From NCBI GenBank assembly GCA_947086895.1, contig CAMUAR010000016.1:1-59500 (forward strand): 59,500 bases of DNA, read 5' to 3'. The notes beneath the pieces are model-generated. The model was given only the letters and a program-made list of their open reading frames with translations. It made no database searches and had not been told where the DNA came from. The DNA is from an uncultured Lachnospiraceae bacterium. GTDB taxonomy: Bacteria; Bacillota; Clostridia; Lachnospirales; Lachnospiraceae. Positions 41,048 to 50,087 of the stretch are shown here, in pieces (the first letter of the stretch is position 1; each line of letters opens with the position of its first letter). A program made the position numbers and the translations under genes.

Positions 41048-43540
41048 ATGAGAGAGCTGGCGAAATCTACGATAAGGGAAATAAAAAGCAGCAAAGGGCG
41101 ATATCTGGCAATCTTTTTTATTATCGCGCTTGGAGTCGGTTTTTTTGCGGGGCTTTGTACTTGCAGACCATCGTTTGTAAAAACGGCAGAAAAGTATTTT
41201 GATCAGCAGAATTTTTATGATTACTGTCTTAGATCTAATGTTGGATTTGGAAAGGACAGCGCGGAAGCATTTTTAGAAAATAAAGAGATTGCCGCGGTTC
41301 AGGGAGTTTGTTACGAGGATGTTTTGGCTGCGGTTGACGGCAATGATGTTGTGTTCCGCGTGTATTCCGTGCCGGAAAATATAAATGAACTGCGGCTTGT
41401 ATCCGGGCGAATGCCTGCGGCAGATGGTGAATGCGTAGTAGATGAGGCTTATTTTAAAGAGGATGTTCTCGGTGATACCATTTCGTTTTCGGATGCAAAC
41501 CGCGAAAGTACAAAATCAGCGTTCAGGCATTTGGAATACACGGTAGTTGGAACGGTTTCCTCACCGCTTTATATCAGCAGCGACCGCGGGACTACTTCTC
41601 TTGGCGACGGCACAATCAAGGCGTTTCTTTTTGTAAAAGAGGAATGCTTTACCGCAGATTATTATAAAGAATTGTATGTGGTATTAAAAGAACGCGAAGA
41701 AATTTACAGTGAAGCGTATCGGGAAAATATTTTAGAAAAAAAGCAAATGATCACTGAAATTGGACAAAAGCAGGCAGAGACTCGCATAAAGAATTTGCTG
41801 ATGCAATCGCAGAAAAATAATGTTTCTAGTTTGGCGGCAGAACAGAGCAATACTGCATCGGTCTATGTTTTAACCAGGGACGAAAATGCAGGCTATGCAT
41901 CTTTTGAACAGGATTCGAAAATTATCGAAAATATCTCAGTAGTATTCCCTGTATTTTTCTTTTTGGTGGCGGCGCTTGTATGCGTGACAACAATGACGAG
42001 AATGGTTGACGAGCAGCGGACGCAGATCGGAGTCTGGAAAGCGATGGGATACAGCAAATTAGCAGTATCTTCAAAATATCTTTTTTATTCGGGAACAGCA
42101 GGTCTTACTGGGAGCATTATCGGGTTTTTCACAGGAACTTTTCTGATTCCCATGATACTGTGGTATGCTTACCGCAGTGCATATGATTTTGCAGAGCGAC
42201 CAGAATATATTTTTGACTGGAAAATGTTTCTTATCTGTACCGCGATTGCTGCTTTTTGTACGGCTGGCACTGCGTTGTTCTGCTGTCAAAAAGAACTTTC
42301 TGAAATGCCGGCTTCTATTTTAAGACCGAGAATGCCGCAGAACGGCAAACGTGTTTTTATGGAAAAGCTAAAGGGATTATGGCAGCGGATTGGATTTTTG
42401 CACAAAGTTTCACTGCGCAATGCGTTTCGGTATAAAAAGAGATTTTTTCTTATTGTGTTTGGAATCAGCGGTTGTACCGCGCTACTTTTAACAGGGTTTG
42501 GTATAAGGGACTCCGTTCAGGGCGTGACGGATTATCAGTATGGAGAAATCACACTTTATGATGCGGAAGTTACTTTTGTAAAATCAATGGAAAAAGAAGA
42601 GCGGCAGGAATTTTTAGAGCGTCATGCAGATAATATCCGCGAGACTGTATTTCTATCGGAATGTAGTGTGGATGCAAAACTTGGCAAAAGAAAAAAGAGT
42701 ACAAAACTTGTTTCTGTGGTGGACGGAGAACTTGAAAATTTTTTTCACCTTCGCCATAACAACGAAGATGTAGCTTATCCGAAGGACGGCGAAATTATTC
42801 TCTGCACGGGCATTGCCGATGGAATTGGCGCAAAAGTGGGAGATACCATTGTGCTTGTCGGAAGCTTATTTCAAGAAGTATCTGTAACAGTTTCTGGTAT
42901 TTTTGACAATTATATAGGAAATTATCTGTTTGTTTCTGAGCGGACAATGGCGCAGTTAGAAGAGGAAGTCAGCAGCGCAGCATACATTCATTTTTACAAA
43001 GACAGTGATTTTGAGAGAATCAAAAATAAAGATTCTGGTGAGGAAAGTTTGCTTACGGAATTGTTAAAAGATGAAACAGTGGGTCATGTTGCTCTGAGTA
43101 CGGAATACAAAAAAAAGGTGGAGACTTCCTTTGCAAGTCTTGATTTGGTTGTCTTATTGATTATTGTGTGTGCCGGAATTCTTGCGTTTATTGTATTGTT
43201 CAATTTAATCAATATCAATATTGGGGAGAGACTTCGGGAGATTGCAACATTAAAAGTGCTTGGATTTTTTTCGTCGGAATGTTCTGCTTATGTTTTTCGC
43301 GAGGTGGATCTGCTCACTGTGATCGGAGCACTGTGCGGTCTTGTATTTGGTAAGTTTCTGCATTCTTTTGTTATGTCTCAGGTCAGTCCGGGCAACATAT
43401 GCTTTGATGAGCGGATCGCATGGGGAAGCTATATCGCCAGCGTTGCGGCGACGCTTGTATTTGCCTGGCTTGTGAAACTTGCCATGCAAAGAAGGCTGAA
43501 AGAAATCAATATGACAGAATCATTAAAGTCTGTAGAGTAG
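41048..43540 (+). CDS. FtsX-like ABC transporter permease, 830 aa
   Basis: TM1 lies at about residues 15-35. A large extracytoplasmic domain (about 40-290), a three-helix FtsX block (about 295-420), a second extracytoplasmic domain (about 495-695), and a second FtsX block (about 700-825) follow. Its layout resembles that of the permease at 6116, with which it shares only family-level similarity. It is the partner of the ATPase at 40340. The operon also encodes a regulator and kinase, a typical arrangement for stress-induced exporters or detoxification modules. The start is ATG 41048, after TGA of the ATPase. Confidence 0.9.
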   Translation: MRELAKSTIREIKSSKGRYLAIFFIIALGVGFFAGLCTCRPSFVKTAEKYFDQQNFYDYCLRSNVGFGKDSAEAFLENKEIAAVQGVCYEDVLAAVDGNDVVFRVYSVPENINELRLVSGRMPAADGECVVDEAYFKEDVLGDTISFSDANRESTKSAFRHLEYTVVGTVSSPLYISSDRGTTSLGDGTIKAFLFVKEECFTADYYKELYVVLKEREEIYSEAYRENILEKKQMITEIGQKQAETRIKNLLMQSQKNNVSSLAAEQSNTASVYVLTRDENAGYASFEQDSKIIENISVVFPVFFFLVAALVCVTTMTRMVDEQRTQIGVWKAMGYSKLAVSSKYLFYSGTAGLTGSIIGFFTGTFLIPMILWYAYRSAYDFAERPEYIFDWKMFLICTAIAAFCTAGTALFCCQKELSEMPASILRPRMPQNGKRVFMEKLKGLWQRIGFLHKVSLRNAFRYKKRFFLIVFGISGCTALLLTGFGIRDSVQGVTDYQYGEITLYDAEVTFVKSMEKEERQEFLERHADNIRETVFLSECSVDAKLGKRKKSTKLVSVVDGELENFFHLRHNNEDVAYPKDGEIILCTGIADGIGAKVGDTIVLVGSLFQEVSVTVSGIFDNYIGNYLFVSERTMAQLEEEVSSAAYIHFYKDSDFERIKNKDSGEESLLTELLKDETVGHVALSTEYKKKVETSFASLDLVVLLIIVCAGILAFIVLFNLININIGERLREIATLKVLGFFSSECSAYVFREVDLLTVIGALCGLVFGKFLHSFVMSQVSPGNICFDERIAWGSYIASVAATLVFAWLVKLAMQRRLKEINMTESLKSVE

Positions 43541-43591
43541 CAAAAGAAAGGATTGTTCTAACGGACAAGAAAAAGTCGTAAAAACAATTAT

Positions 43592-43612
43592 CCCCTGCCT
43601 TTCGGCATGGGG
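43592..43612 (+). other. Short GC-rich hairpin between permease and regulator genes
   Basis: CCCCTGCC (43592-43599) pairs with GGCA-T-GGGG (43604-43612), with a TTTC loop and one bulged T. No T tract follows. It lies 25 bases before ATG 43637 in the operon and may be an attenuator or an mRNA-stability element. Confidence 0.45.
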
Positions 43613-43636
43613 AGTGTCAAGAAAGGGTTTTGTGGT

Positions 43637-44308
43637 ATGGCGACGGTCTTGATTGTGGAGGATGACAGAAATATGCGCCTGCTTACGGCGGCGCGGCTGA
43701 GCGGGCTGTACACGGTTGTCTGCGCGTGCGACGGTTTGGAGGCACTTTGGCACATCCATAAAGGCGGTATTGATATGATTGTAGCAGATATTATGATGCC
43801 GCGCATGGATGGATATGAACTGTTAAAAACCATTCGGGAAGAAGGGTATACAACGCCTTATCTGCTTTTGACAGCAAAAGAGTCGCACGGCGATAAACAG
43901 CAGGGATTTTCCCTTGGAACGGACGATTATATGACAAAGCCCTTTAGCAGCGACGAGCTTCTTTGGAGGGTGGGAGCGCTGATGCGCCGAGCGAATATTG
44001 CGCAGAGCAAAAAAATTGAGATCGGCAGTGTTACCGTAGATTCGGAAAAGTATGCTGTATATTCGGACAGCGGGTATATTGAGTTTCCAAAAAAGGAGTT
44101 TGATTTGTTGTTTAAGCTGCTTTCTTACCCTGACCGTATTTTTTCAAAAGAACAATTGCTCGACAGCATTTGGGGACTTCATGCGGAAAGCGGGGAGGAG
44201 ACGGTCAAGACGCATGTCAGCCGCATACGCAACAAATTAAAAGATATCAAAGAATTCAGTATTATCACAATTAAAGGATTAGGCTATAAGGCGGAAATTA
44301 ACAGATAA
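43637..44308 (+). CDS. OmpR/PhoB-family response regulator
   Basis: The product has 223 aa. The receiver has the acidic VEDD, phospho-Asp in IVADIMMPRMDGY, Thr in LLLTAKES and Lys in YMTKPFS; the C-terminal winged helix ends IITIKGLGYKAEI. ATG 43637 is chosen over ATG 43607 because the regulator fold starts at ATVLIVEDD and AAAGGG lies upstream. The kinase gene follows 34 bases later. It probably activates the operon from the direct repeats at 40224-40243. Confidence 0.93.
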   Translation: MATVLIVEDDRNMRLLTAARLSGLYTVVCACDGLEALWHIHKGGIDMIVADIMMPRMDGYELLKTIREEGYTTPYLLLTAKESHGDKQQGFSLGTDDYMTKPFSSDELLWRVGALMRRANIAQSKKIEIGSVTVDSEKYAVYSDSGYIEFPKKEFDLLFKLLSYPDRIFSKEQLLDSIWGLHAESGEETVKTHVSRIRNKLKDIKEFSIITIKGLGYKAEINR

Positions 44309-44342
44309 AAAAGAATGTTTATAGCAAAATAATGGAGAAAAG

Positions 44343-45389
44343 ATGAAACAGCAGAAAGTGACAAAATCGACAAGAAAAATACTTCCGCAAATACTGCTTC
44401 AGTCCATGGCAGTTATTATCACTGCTGTTTCTTCTTTTATGTTTATGACATGGCTTGTCACAGATGTATTTCTTATCACAGATACTTATATAGCAGCGGG
44501 TTATGAAGTACTTGGGACACTTATAGCATTTATTATTATATTAGTACCTTTAAATACTGTTGTATATCGAAGGAGACTAAGGGAAATTACAATGTTGTCA
44601 GACAGTATTCAAAGTGTGGCGGGCGGCGATTTCACAACCCGTATTGTCTGCCGAAAAGGAGATCCAATCACGCCGGTCTATGAGGATTTTAACAAGATGT
44701 GTGCGGAATTGGAAAGCGTGAAGATTCTGAGAAATGATTTTATCAACAGTTATTCTCATGAATTTAAGACGCCGATCGCCTCAATTAACGGTTTTGCCTC
44801 ACTGCTGCTGGAAAAGGAGCTGCCGGAAGCAGAACGGCGGCAGTATTTGGAAATTATTGCAGAGGAGTCAGCAAGGCTCTCTAAACTTGCTGCGAATACG
44901 ATTTTGCTTTCCAAGATTTCCTCACAGCAGATTGTAACGGACACAGAACAATACAACATCAGCGAACAGCTAAGGCAGTGTTCCATTATTCTCTCAAAAT
45001 CCTGGTTGGAAAAGAAGATTGAGTTCAGCGGAGAGTTTCCCGAAGCTGTATTTACAGGAAATAAGGAATTAATGCAGCATTTATGGCTGAATATTCTTGG
45101 CAATGCAGTGAAATATACGCCGATGGGCGGAGAGATTTTCGTTCGCGTTATCCCAGAAAAAGAAACGATCGTTGTAGTTATTTCTGATACCGGGGAGGGA
45201 ATGGAAAAAGAGACGTTAGAGCATCTGTTTGATTTGTATTATCAGGGAGATACATCTCATTCCCGGCAGGGACTCGGACTTGGATTGTCCATCGCGAAGC
45301 GGATTGTGGAATTGTGCGATGGTTCAATCACGGTTGAGAGCGAGCCGAAAGCCGGAAGCTGTTTTACCATTACCCTGCCGGTAAAATAA
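44343..45389 (+). CDS. Sensor histidine kinase
   Basis: The product has 348 aa. TM1 is about 15-38 and TM2 about 50-73 with only a short loop outside, so sensing is probably intramembrane or through the ABC permease. HAMP is about 75-125; HisKA has the phospho-His in YSHEFKTPIASI; the HATPase_c domain has LWLNILGNAVKY and GLGLGLSIAK. It partners the regulator just upstream. The gene ends 17 bases before the convergent typA gene, without an obvious terminator in that interval. Confidence 0.92.
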   Translation: MKQQKVTKSTRKILPQILLQSMAVIITAVSSFMFMTWLVTDVFLITDTYIAAGYEVLGTLIAFIIILVPLNTVVYRRRLREITMLSDSIQSVAGGDFTTRIVCRKGDPITPVYEDFNKMCAELESVKILRNDFINSYSHEFKTPIASINGFASLLLEKELPEAERRQYLEIIAEESARLSKLAANTILLSKISSQQIVTDTEQYNISEQLRQCSIILSKSWLEKKIEFSGEFPEAVFTGNKELMQHLWLNILGNAVKYTPMGGEIFVRVIPEKETIVVVISDTGEGMEKETLEHLFDLYYQGDTSHSRQGLGLGLSIAKRIVELCDGSITVESEPKAGSCFTITLPVK

Positions 45390-45406
45390 GTTATTTGAAA
45401 GAATTT

Positions 45407-47233
45407 TTATTTTCTGTTGGCTCTTTTGCGCATCAGCGGATCAAGAATCTTTTTGCGGATACGAAGAGATTTTGGCGTAACTTCCAAAAGTTCGTCCGTA
45501 TCAATAAATTCCAGCGCTTGCTCAAGACTTAAAATTTTTGGAGGAACAAGCCTAAGAGCTTCATCTGCATTTGAGGAGCGCGTGTTGGTCAGCTGCTTTT
45601 TTTTACATACATTGACTTCAACATCCTCCGCTTTGCCGTTCTGACCGATAACCATACCGCTGTACACTTTTTCGCCAGGTCCAATGAACAGCGTGCCTCG
45701 CTCCTGTGCGTTAAATAATCCGTAAGTGATCGCCTCACCAGATTCAAATGCAATTAAACTGCCGGATTTGCGGTACTGAATATCTCCTTTGTATGGGTTG
45801 TATCCTTCAAACGAAGTATTTAGGATGCCATTGCCTTTTGTGTCGGTCATAAATTCTCCGCGGTAACCAATAAGCCCTCTTGCCGGAATTAAAAATTCAA
45901 GTCTTGTATAACTTCCGCCTGCTGTGGACATGCCGAGAAGCTCGCCTTTGCGCTCGGAAAGCTTCTGGATAACAGTGCCGGAAAATTCTTCTGGAACATC
46001 GACAAATGCACGTTCCATCGGCTCAAGTTTTTTGCCGTCCTCATCATAATGATACAAAACTTCCGCTTTGCTCACCGCAAATTCATAGCCTTCACGGCGC
46101 ATATTTTCAATTAGAACAGATAAATGCAGCTCGCCGCGTCCAGAAACTTTAAATGCTTCCGTGGTATCGGTTTCTTCCACTCTAAGAGAAACATCCGTAT
46201 TCAGTTCGCGGAACAGCCGGTCACGCAAGTGGCGGGAAGTTACAAATTTTCCTTCCTGCCCGGCAAGAGGACTGTCATTTACAATAAAATTCATTGCGAT
46301 GGTCGGCTCGGAGATTTTTTGGAACGGGATTGGTTCTGGTTTATCAGGGGAACACAAAGTATCTCCGATATGAATATCAGGAATTCCTGATATTGCGACA
46401 ATAGAGCCGATGCCAGCCTCGGTGACTTCAACCTTTTTAAGCCCCTCGAATTCATAGAGTTTACCGACTTTTACACGGCGGCTTTTTTCCGGGTCATGAT
46501 GGTTGACAATAACAACTTCCTGGTTGACTTTGATTGTTCCGTTATCAACTTTGCCGATGCCGATACGCCCGACATATTCATTGTAGTCGATTGTGCTTAC
46601 CAGAAGCTGTGTTCCTTCCTCCGGGTCGCCTTCCGGCGCCGGGATATAATCGACAATCGTTTCAAACAGAGGTTTCATATTTTCCGGTTTATCATCAAGT
46701 TCCAAAATAGCGACGCCTGTTTTTGCCGAGGCAAATACAAACGGGCAGTCAAGCTGATCGTCGTTTGCATCCAACTCAATAAAAAGTTCCAGAACTTCGT
46801 CGATTACTTCTTTTGGTCTCGCCTCCGGGCGATCAATTTTATTGATACATACAATAACAGGAAGGTCAAGTTCAAGAGCCTTTTTTAATACAAATTTTGT
46901 CTGCGGCATAGCGCCTTCAAATGCGTCCACCACAAGAACTACTCCGTTTACCATTTTAAGCACACGCTCGACTTCGCCGCCGAAGTCTGCATGTCCTGGA
47001 GTATCGATAATATTGATTTTAACGCCGTTGTAATTGACGGCGGTATTTTTTGCAAGAATTGTAATACCGCGCTCTTTCTCAATATCGCCGGAATCCATAA
47101 CGCGCTCTTCAACAACTTGGTTTTGGCGAAAAACGCCGCTTTGCTTTAACAGTTCGTCCACCAGCGTGGTTTTACCATGGTCAACATGTGCGATAATAGC
47201 GATATTTCTTATGTTTTCACGTTTTGTTTTCAT
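45407..47233 (-). CDS. typA: Ribosome-associated translational GTPase TypA/BipA
   Basis: The product has 608 aa, the normal length. G1 is [10 protein letters not shown]2 region EKERGITI, G3 [11 protein letters not shown]4 NKIDRPEA and G5 ASAKTG. Domain II (beta barrel), domains III and V and the TypA-specific C-terminal domain (ending in [16 protein letters not shown]) follow in the expected order. It binds the ribosome, acts in 50S assembly and stress adaptation, and is a good chromosomal housekeeping marker. The start is ATG 47233, preceded by AAAGAGG. It converges with the kinase at 44343. Confidence 0.98.
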   Translation of the reverse strand: MKTKRENIRNIAIIAHVDHGKTTLVDELLKQSGVFRQNQVVEERVMDSGDIEKERGITILAKNTAVNYNGVKINIIDTPGHADFGGEVERVLKMVNGVVLVVDAFEGAMPQTKFVLKKALELDLPVIVCINKIDRPEARPKEVIDEVLELFIELDANDDQLDCPFVFASAKTGVAILELDDKPENMKPLFETIVDYIPAPEGDPEEGTQLLVSTIDYNEYVGRIGIGKVDNGTIKVNQEVVIVNHHDPEKSRRVKVGKLYEFEGLKKVEVTEAGIGSIVAISGIPDIHIGDTLCSPDKPEPIPFQKISEPTIAMNFIVNDSPLAGQEGKFVTSRHLRDRLFRELNTDVSLRVEETDTTEAFKVSGRGELHLSVLIENMRREGYEFAVSKAEVLYHYDEDGKKLEPMERAFVDVPEEFSGTVIQKLSERKGELLGMSTAGGSYTRLEFLIPARGLIGYRGEFMTDTKGNGILNTSFEGYNPYKGDIQYRKSGSLIAFESGEAITYGLFNAQERGTLFIGPGEKVYSGMVIGQNGKAEDVEVNVCKKKQLTNTRSSNADEALRLVPPKILSLEQALEFIDTDELLEVTPKSLRIRKKILDPLMRKRANRK

Positions 47234-47761
47234 AGTTGTACCTCTTTCTTGTAACCCTTCTTTAAATATAAGAAAGTTTTTGGTGATTGCAGTTTAAATG
47301 ATGTTCTGTGCGGATACATTGATAATTTAAGAATATAATCAGCGTTTTTGCGCAATCAGTCAAAGATATCCCTTTTTATTATGCAGCCGAAATTTGGCAG
47401 TGTTCTTAATGCCTTCGCGCATAATTTTACCATATTAAATGTATTTTACAAGTTTTTTTTAGGGAGAGAAAGAAATTTTGTACAATTCCTTGTATTTTCC
47501 GTTTTATCTTGGAAAAAAACTGGTTACTATTTCTTAAATTACAAGGAAAGTTTTTTCAGTTTTCTTTATAAGAAACATTTTAAAGAATATCCTTGTTTTA
47601 AAAGCTGTACTTTTATGATTCAAAAGAGTTTTGTTATATTTATATTTTATTTAAAAACATTATCCGTTATAATTTGCAGAAAATTAACTTTTTTTTACAG
47701 GAAAATACGGTTATAGATATAATAGATGCCTTGATTTGTTCAGCAAATTCTGATAAATACC
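47234..47761. other. A+T-rich intergenic region without a supported gene
   Basis: This is the first part of a 741-base gap between divergent genes typA and the SSB-like gene. The only long frame (47348-47716) encodes a Phe/Lys/Ile-rich product with no ribosome binding site or known motif, and I regard it as chance. The typA promoter probably lies near its left end, but I cannot place it securely. Confidence 0.4.
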
Positions 47762-47791
47762 TTGATATTTCGTTGTTTAATGGTGTATAAT
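47762..47791 (+). promoter_or_regulatory. Promoter of the SSB-like gene
   Basis: TTGATA (47762-47767) and TATAAT (47786-47791) are 18 bases apart, giving a 5' leader of about 175 bases that contains the mini-ORF at 47833. Confidence 0.7.
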
Positions 47792-47832
47792 GAAGGCAGT
47801 TGCTAACGGAATAAGGGATATCGAGGAGGAGA

Positions 47833-47856
47833 ATGGAGGATTTTGTAATTTTTTAG
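47833..47856 (+). CDS. Possible 7-residue leader peptide
   Basis: ATG GAG GAT TTT GTA ATT TTT TAG encodes MEDFVIF. It begins 5 bases after a strong GAGGAGGAG ribosome binding site, the best in the region, and lies 119 bases before the SSB-like gene in the same transcript. Past it, TACCAC/GTGGTA can form a hairpin at about 47894-47914. It may act as a translational leader, or the ribosome binding site may be fortuitous. Confidence 0.3.
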   Translation: MEDFVIF

Positions 47857-47974
47857 AATTATAAAATTTCGAAAAGTACTTGAAATTCCAAATATTACCA
47901 CATATAATAAGTGGTATGAGAATACTTTAGTTTAGAGGAAGGCCGAAACGAACGAAAGGAAAGAGGGGTTAAAT

Positions 47975-48634
47975 ATGACAGATAAAGTATTTGATAATAA
48001 CCAAGTAGTAATTGCAGGAGAGGTTGTCAGTGACTTTACGCACAGCCATGATGTATTCGGGGAGGGTTTCTACCTGATGGATATTTCTGTAAACCGCTTA
48101 AGTGAAACGTTTGATATTATTCCGGTTATGGTTTCCGAGCGGCTGATGGACGTAAAGACATCCTGCAAGGGCAAGTTTGTCGAGATCAATGGCCAGTTCC
48201 GCTCCTACAACCGGCATGAGGACAACAAGAACCGCTTGGTACTCTCTGTGTTTGCCAGAGAGGTTAAGGTCTGCGAAAAGACTGGAGAGGAGCAGAAACC
48301 AAATTACATATTCCTGGATGGCTTTGTGTGCAAGCAGCCAGTCTACCGGAAAACTCCGCTTGGCAGGGAGATCGCTGATATTCTGCTGGCAGTAAACCGC
48401 CCGTATGGAAAGTCGGATTATATCCCATGTATTTGCTGGGGACGCAACGCGCGTTTTGCAGACTCATTTGCAGTCGGAGCGCATTTGCAAGTATGCGGCA
48501 GGATTCAGAGCAGGGAATATCAAAAGAAACTGAGTGAGACGGAGTTTGAAAAACGTGTGGCTTATGAAGTCAGCGTCAGCAAACTGGATCTTATTGAGAA
48601 GGAGGAAGAGACAGCGGAAATAAGCGAGAATTAA
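47975..48634 (+). CDS. SSB-like protein with two OB folds
   Basis: The product has 219 aa. Residues about 5-100 form a first OB-like domain (NQVVIAGEVVSDFTHSH, then KFVEINGQFRSYNRH) and about 108-200 a second (NYIFLDGFVCKQPVYRKTPLG, YIPCICWGRNARFADSFAVGAHLQVCGRIQSREYQK). The second matches the single-stranded-DNA-binding SSB pattern most clearly, including the W-G-R-x-A and V-x-G-R-x-x-x-R-x-Y positions. Standard SSB has one OB fold and an acidic tip; this one lacks the DIPF tail, so it is probably not the main replicative SSB. The start is ATG 47975 behind AGAGGGG. A promoter and mini-ORF precede it. Confidence 0.82.
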   Translation: MTDKVFDNNQVVIAGEVVSDFTHSHDVFGEGFYLMDISVNRLSETFDIIPVMVSERLMDVKTSCKGKFVEINGQFRSYNRHEDNKNRLVLSVFAREVKVCEKTGEEQKPNYIFLDGFVCKQPVYRKTPLGREIADILLAVNRPYGKSDYIPCICWGRNARFADSFAVGAHLQVCGRIQSREYQKKLSETEFEKRVAYEVSVSKLDLIEKEEETAEISEN

Positions 48635-48662
48635 CGCAGACGCGCATTGGAAGAAATAGTGG

Positions 48663-48691
48663 TTGACAAGGCGGGCATGTGATGTTAAGAT
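48663..48691 (+). promoter_or_regulatory. Promoter of the lysine riboswitch transcript
   Basis: A perfect TTGACA (48663-48668) is 17 bases from TAAGAT (48686-48691), just upstream of the L-box aptamer. Confidence 0.75.
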
Positions 48692-48708
48692 AATAACACA
48701 AAAAGCGA

Positions 48709-48884
48709 ACAGGTAGAGGTGCATCGATTAAGAGTAAACTGCAGGATATGTCAGGCATAGAAGAATGCAGATGAAAGGATGAGATGCCGAAGGTGTGGGA
48801 TGCCTTGAAGTTCCGCATACTGGGGGCAGGATTAACAGTCCGGTCACTGTCATCATGGATTTGATGGAGAGCTACTGAGTGGAA
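48709..48884 (+). ncRNA. Lysine riboswitch (L box)
   Basis: Core elements are present in order: AGGTAGAGGTGCATCG, AAGAGTAAACTGCAGG, GAAAGGATGAGATGCCGAAGG, a GGATGCC...ACTGGGGGCAGG block, CAGTCCGGTCACTGTCATC and GAGAGCTACTGAG. This is the conserved lysine aptamer. It precedes dapA-dapB, the lysine/diaminopimelate pathway, and should reduce their expression when lysine is plentiful. Confidence 0.93.
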
Positions 48885-48933
48885 GATAAATTGTCGTAGG
48901 CGGCAGCATATCTTCTATGTGGGCAGTGTTTTA

Positions 48934-48961
48934 AGTCGATCATCCATGTCGGCTTTTTTTT
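48934..48961 (+). terminator. Lysine-riboswitch terminator
   Basis: AGTCGA (48934-48939) pairs with TCGGCT (48949-48954, one T-G pair), followed by a run of T from 48954. It is the expected expression platform downstream of the aptamer. Confidence 0.65.
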
Positions 48962-48987
48962 ATGCGCACGCTCGCAAAAGGAAAGTA

Positions 48988-49048
48988 GCCGCTTGCAGCG
49001 GCAAACGAGCGGCGCGGGGAGCAGGAGAGAGAAGCATTCTCCCGCTCG
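48988..49048 (+). other. Two further hairpins between terminator and dapA
   Basis: GCCGC-TTGCA-GCGGC (48988-49002) and CGAGCGG (49006-49012) with CCGCTCG (49042-49048), the latter enclosing GGAGA/TCTCC. GTTTATTT follows. They lie between the riboswitch terminator and the dapA start and could be a second terminator or an mRNA leader structure. Confidence 0.45.
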
Positions 49049-49120
49049 GTTTATTTACTGTATGGCAGCAGGCAGATCAGGGTCTTTCGAGTAGACCGCA
49101 GAAAGGTATGGTGAAAAATT

Positions 49121-50005
49121 ATGTCAATTTTTGTAGGTGCTGGCGTGGCAATCGTTACTCCAATGAAGGCAAATGGCGAGGTAAATTATGATAAGTTTGC
49201 GCAGATTATTGACGATCAGATTGCAAATGGCACAGACAGTATTATTGTATGCGGCACAACAGGGGAATCTTCCACGCTTACTCATGAGGAACATATAGAA
49301 TGCATCCGTTTTGTAGTGCAGCACGTGAACAAGCGTGTTCCGGTTGTGGCAGGTACTGGTTCAAATTGTACAGATACGGCAGTTTATTTGTCAAAATGTG
49401 CAGCCAGAGATGGAGCGGATGCAGTGCTTTTGGTGACACCATACTATAATAAGGCAACACAAAAGGGATTGATTGCACACTTTACGACAGTTGCAAATGC
49501 GATTGATCTTCCAGCGATTTTATATAATGTGCCAAGTCGGACTGGATGCAATATTTTGCCGGAAACTGCGGCAGAAATGGCAAAGACAGTGGATAATATT
49601 GTAGCGATTAAGGAAGCGTCCGGGGATATCAGCCAGATCGCAAAACTTGCATGTTTATGTGATGGCAAGATGGATATTTATTCCGGCAATGACGATCAGA
49701 TTGTGCCGATCTTATCGCTTGGCGGTAAAGGTGTGATTTCCGTGCTGTCCAATGTGGCGCCGCGGCAGACGCATGATATTGTAGAAAAGTATTTATCAGG
49801 TGATACAGCGGGAAGTTTGGAACTTCAATTAAAGTATCTTCCGCTGGTTAAGGCGTTGTTTTCGGAAGTCAACCCAATTCCTGTGAAAGCGGCGATGAAT
49901 ATGATGGGTATGGAGGTTGGTCCGCTGCGTATGCCTCTTACTGAGATGGGGGAAGCAAATGCGGCAGTACTGCGTCAGGAACTGGAAAAAGTCGGATTGC
50001 TGTAA
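49121..50005 (+). CDS. dapA: 4-hydroxy-tetrahydrodipicolinate synthase
   Basis: The product has 294 aa, the normal length. It is a class-I aldolase TIM barrel with the Schiff-base Lys in IVAIKEASGD, the proton-relay Tyr in ILYNVPSRTG, and the GTTGESSTL pyruvate-site loop. It condenses pyruvate with aspartate semialdehyde, the first committed step to diaminopimelate and lysine. ATG 49121 is supported by the family N-terminus (IFVGAGVAIVTP), though AAAGG is 14 bases away, further than usual. It is controlled by the L-box upstream and followed by dapB after 82 bases. Confidence 0.97.
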   Translation: MSIFVGAGVAIVTPMKANGEVNYDKFAQIIDDQIANGTDSIIVCGTTGESSTLTHEEHIECIRFVVQHVNKRVPVVAGTGSNCTDTAVYLSKCAARDGADAVLLVTPYYNKATQKGLIAHFTTVANAIDLPAILYNVPSRTGCNILPETAAEMAKTVDNIVAIKEASGDISQIAKLACLCDGKMDIYSGNDDQIVPILSLGGKGVISVLSNVAPRQTHDIVEKYLSGDTAGSLELQLKYLPLVKALFSEVNPIPVKAAMNMMGMEVGPLRMPLTEMGEANAAVLRQELEKVGLL

Positions 50006-50087
50006 GAAAAAATATATATGCAGTTTGATATACATGTAAGTTTTTGGTAATAATAAGTACAAGTGGAACGTAAAGGAGAAAAACGGT

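Noticed and set aside
47348..47716. A 122-codon open frame in the gap left of the SSB-like gene
   Set aside because: A+T-rich, Phe/Lys/Ile-heavy product with no ribosome binding site, no motif and no coding-type composition; probably chance.
48919..49191. A 90-codon frame overlapping the dapA start
   Set aside because: It runs through the riboswitch terminator and hairpins and into dapA in another frame; dapA is certain.
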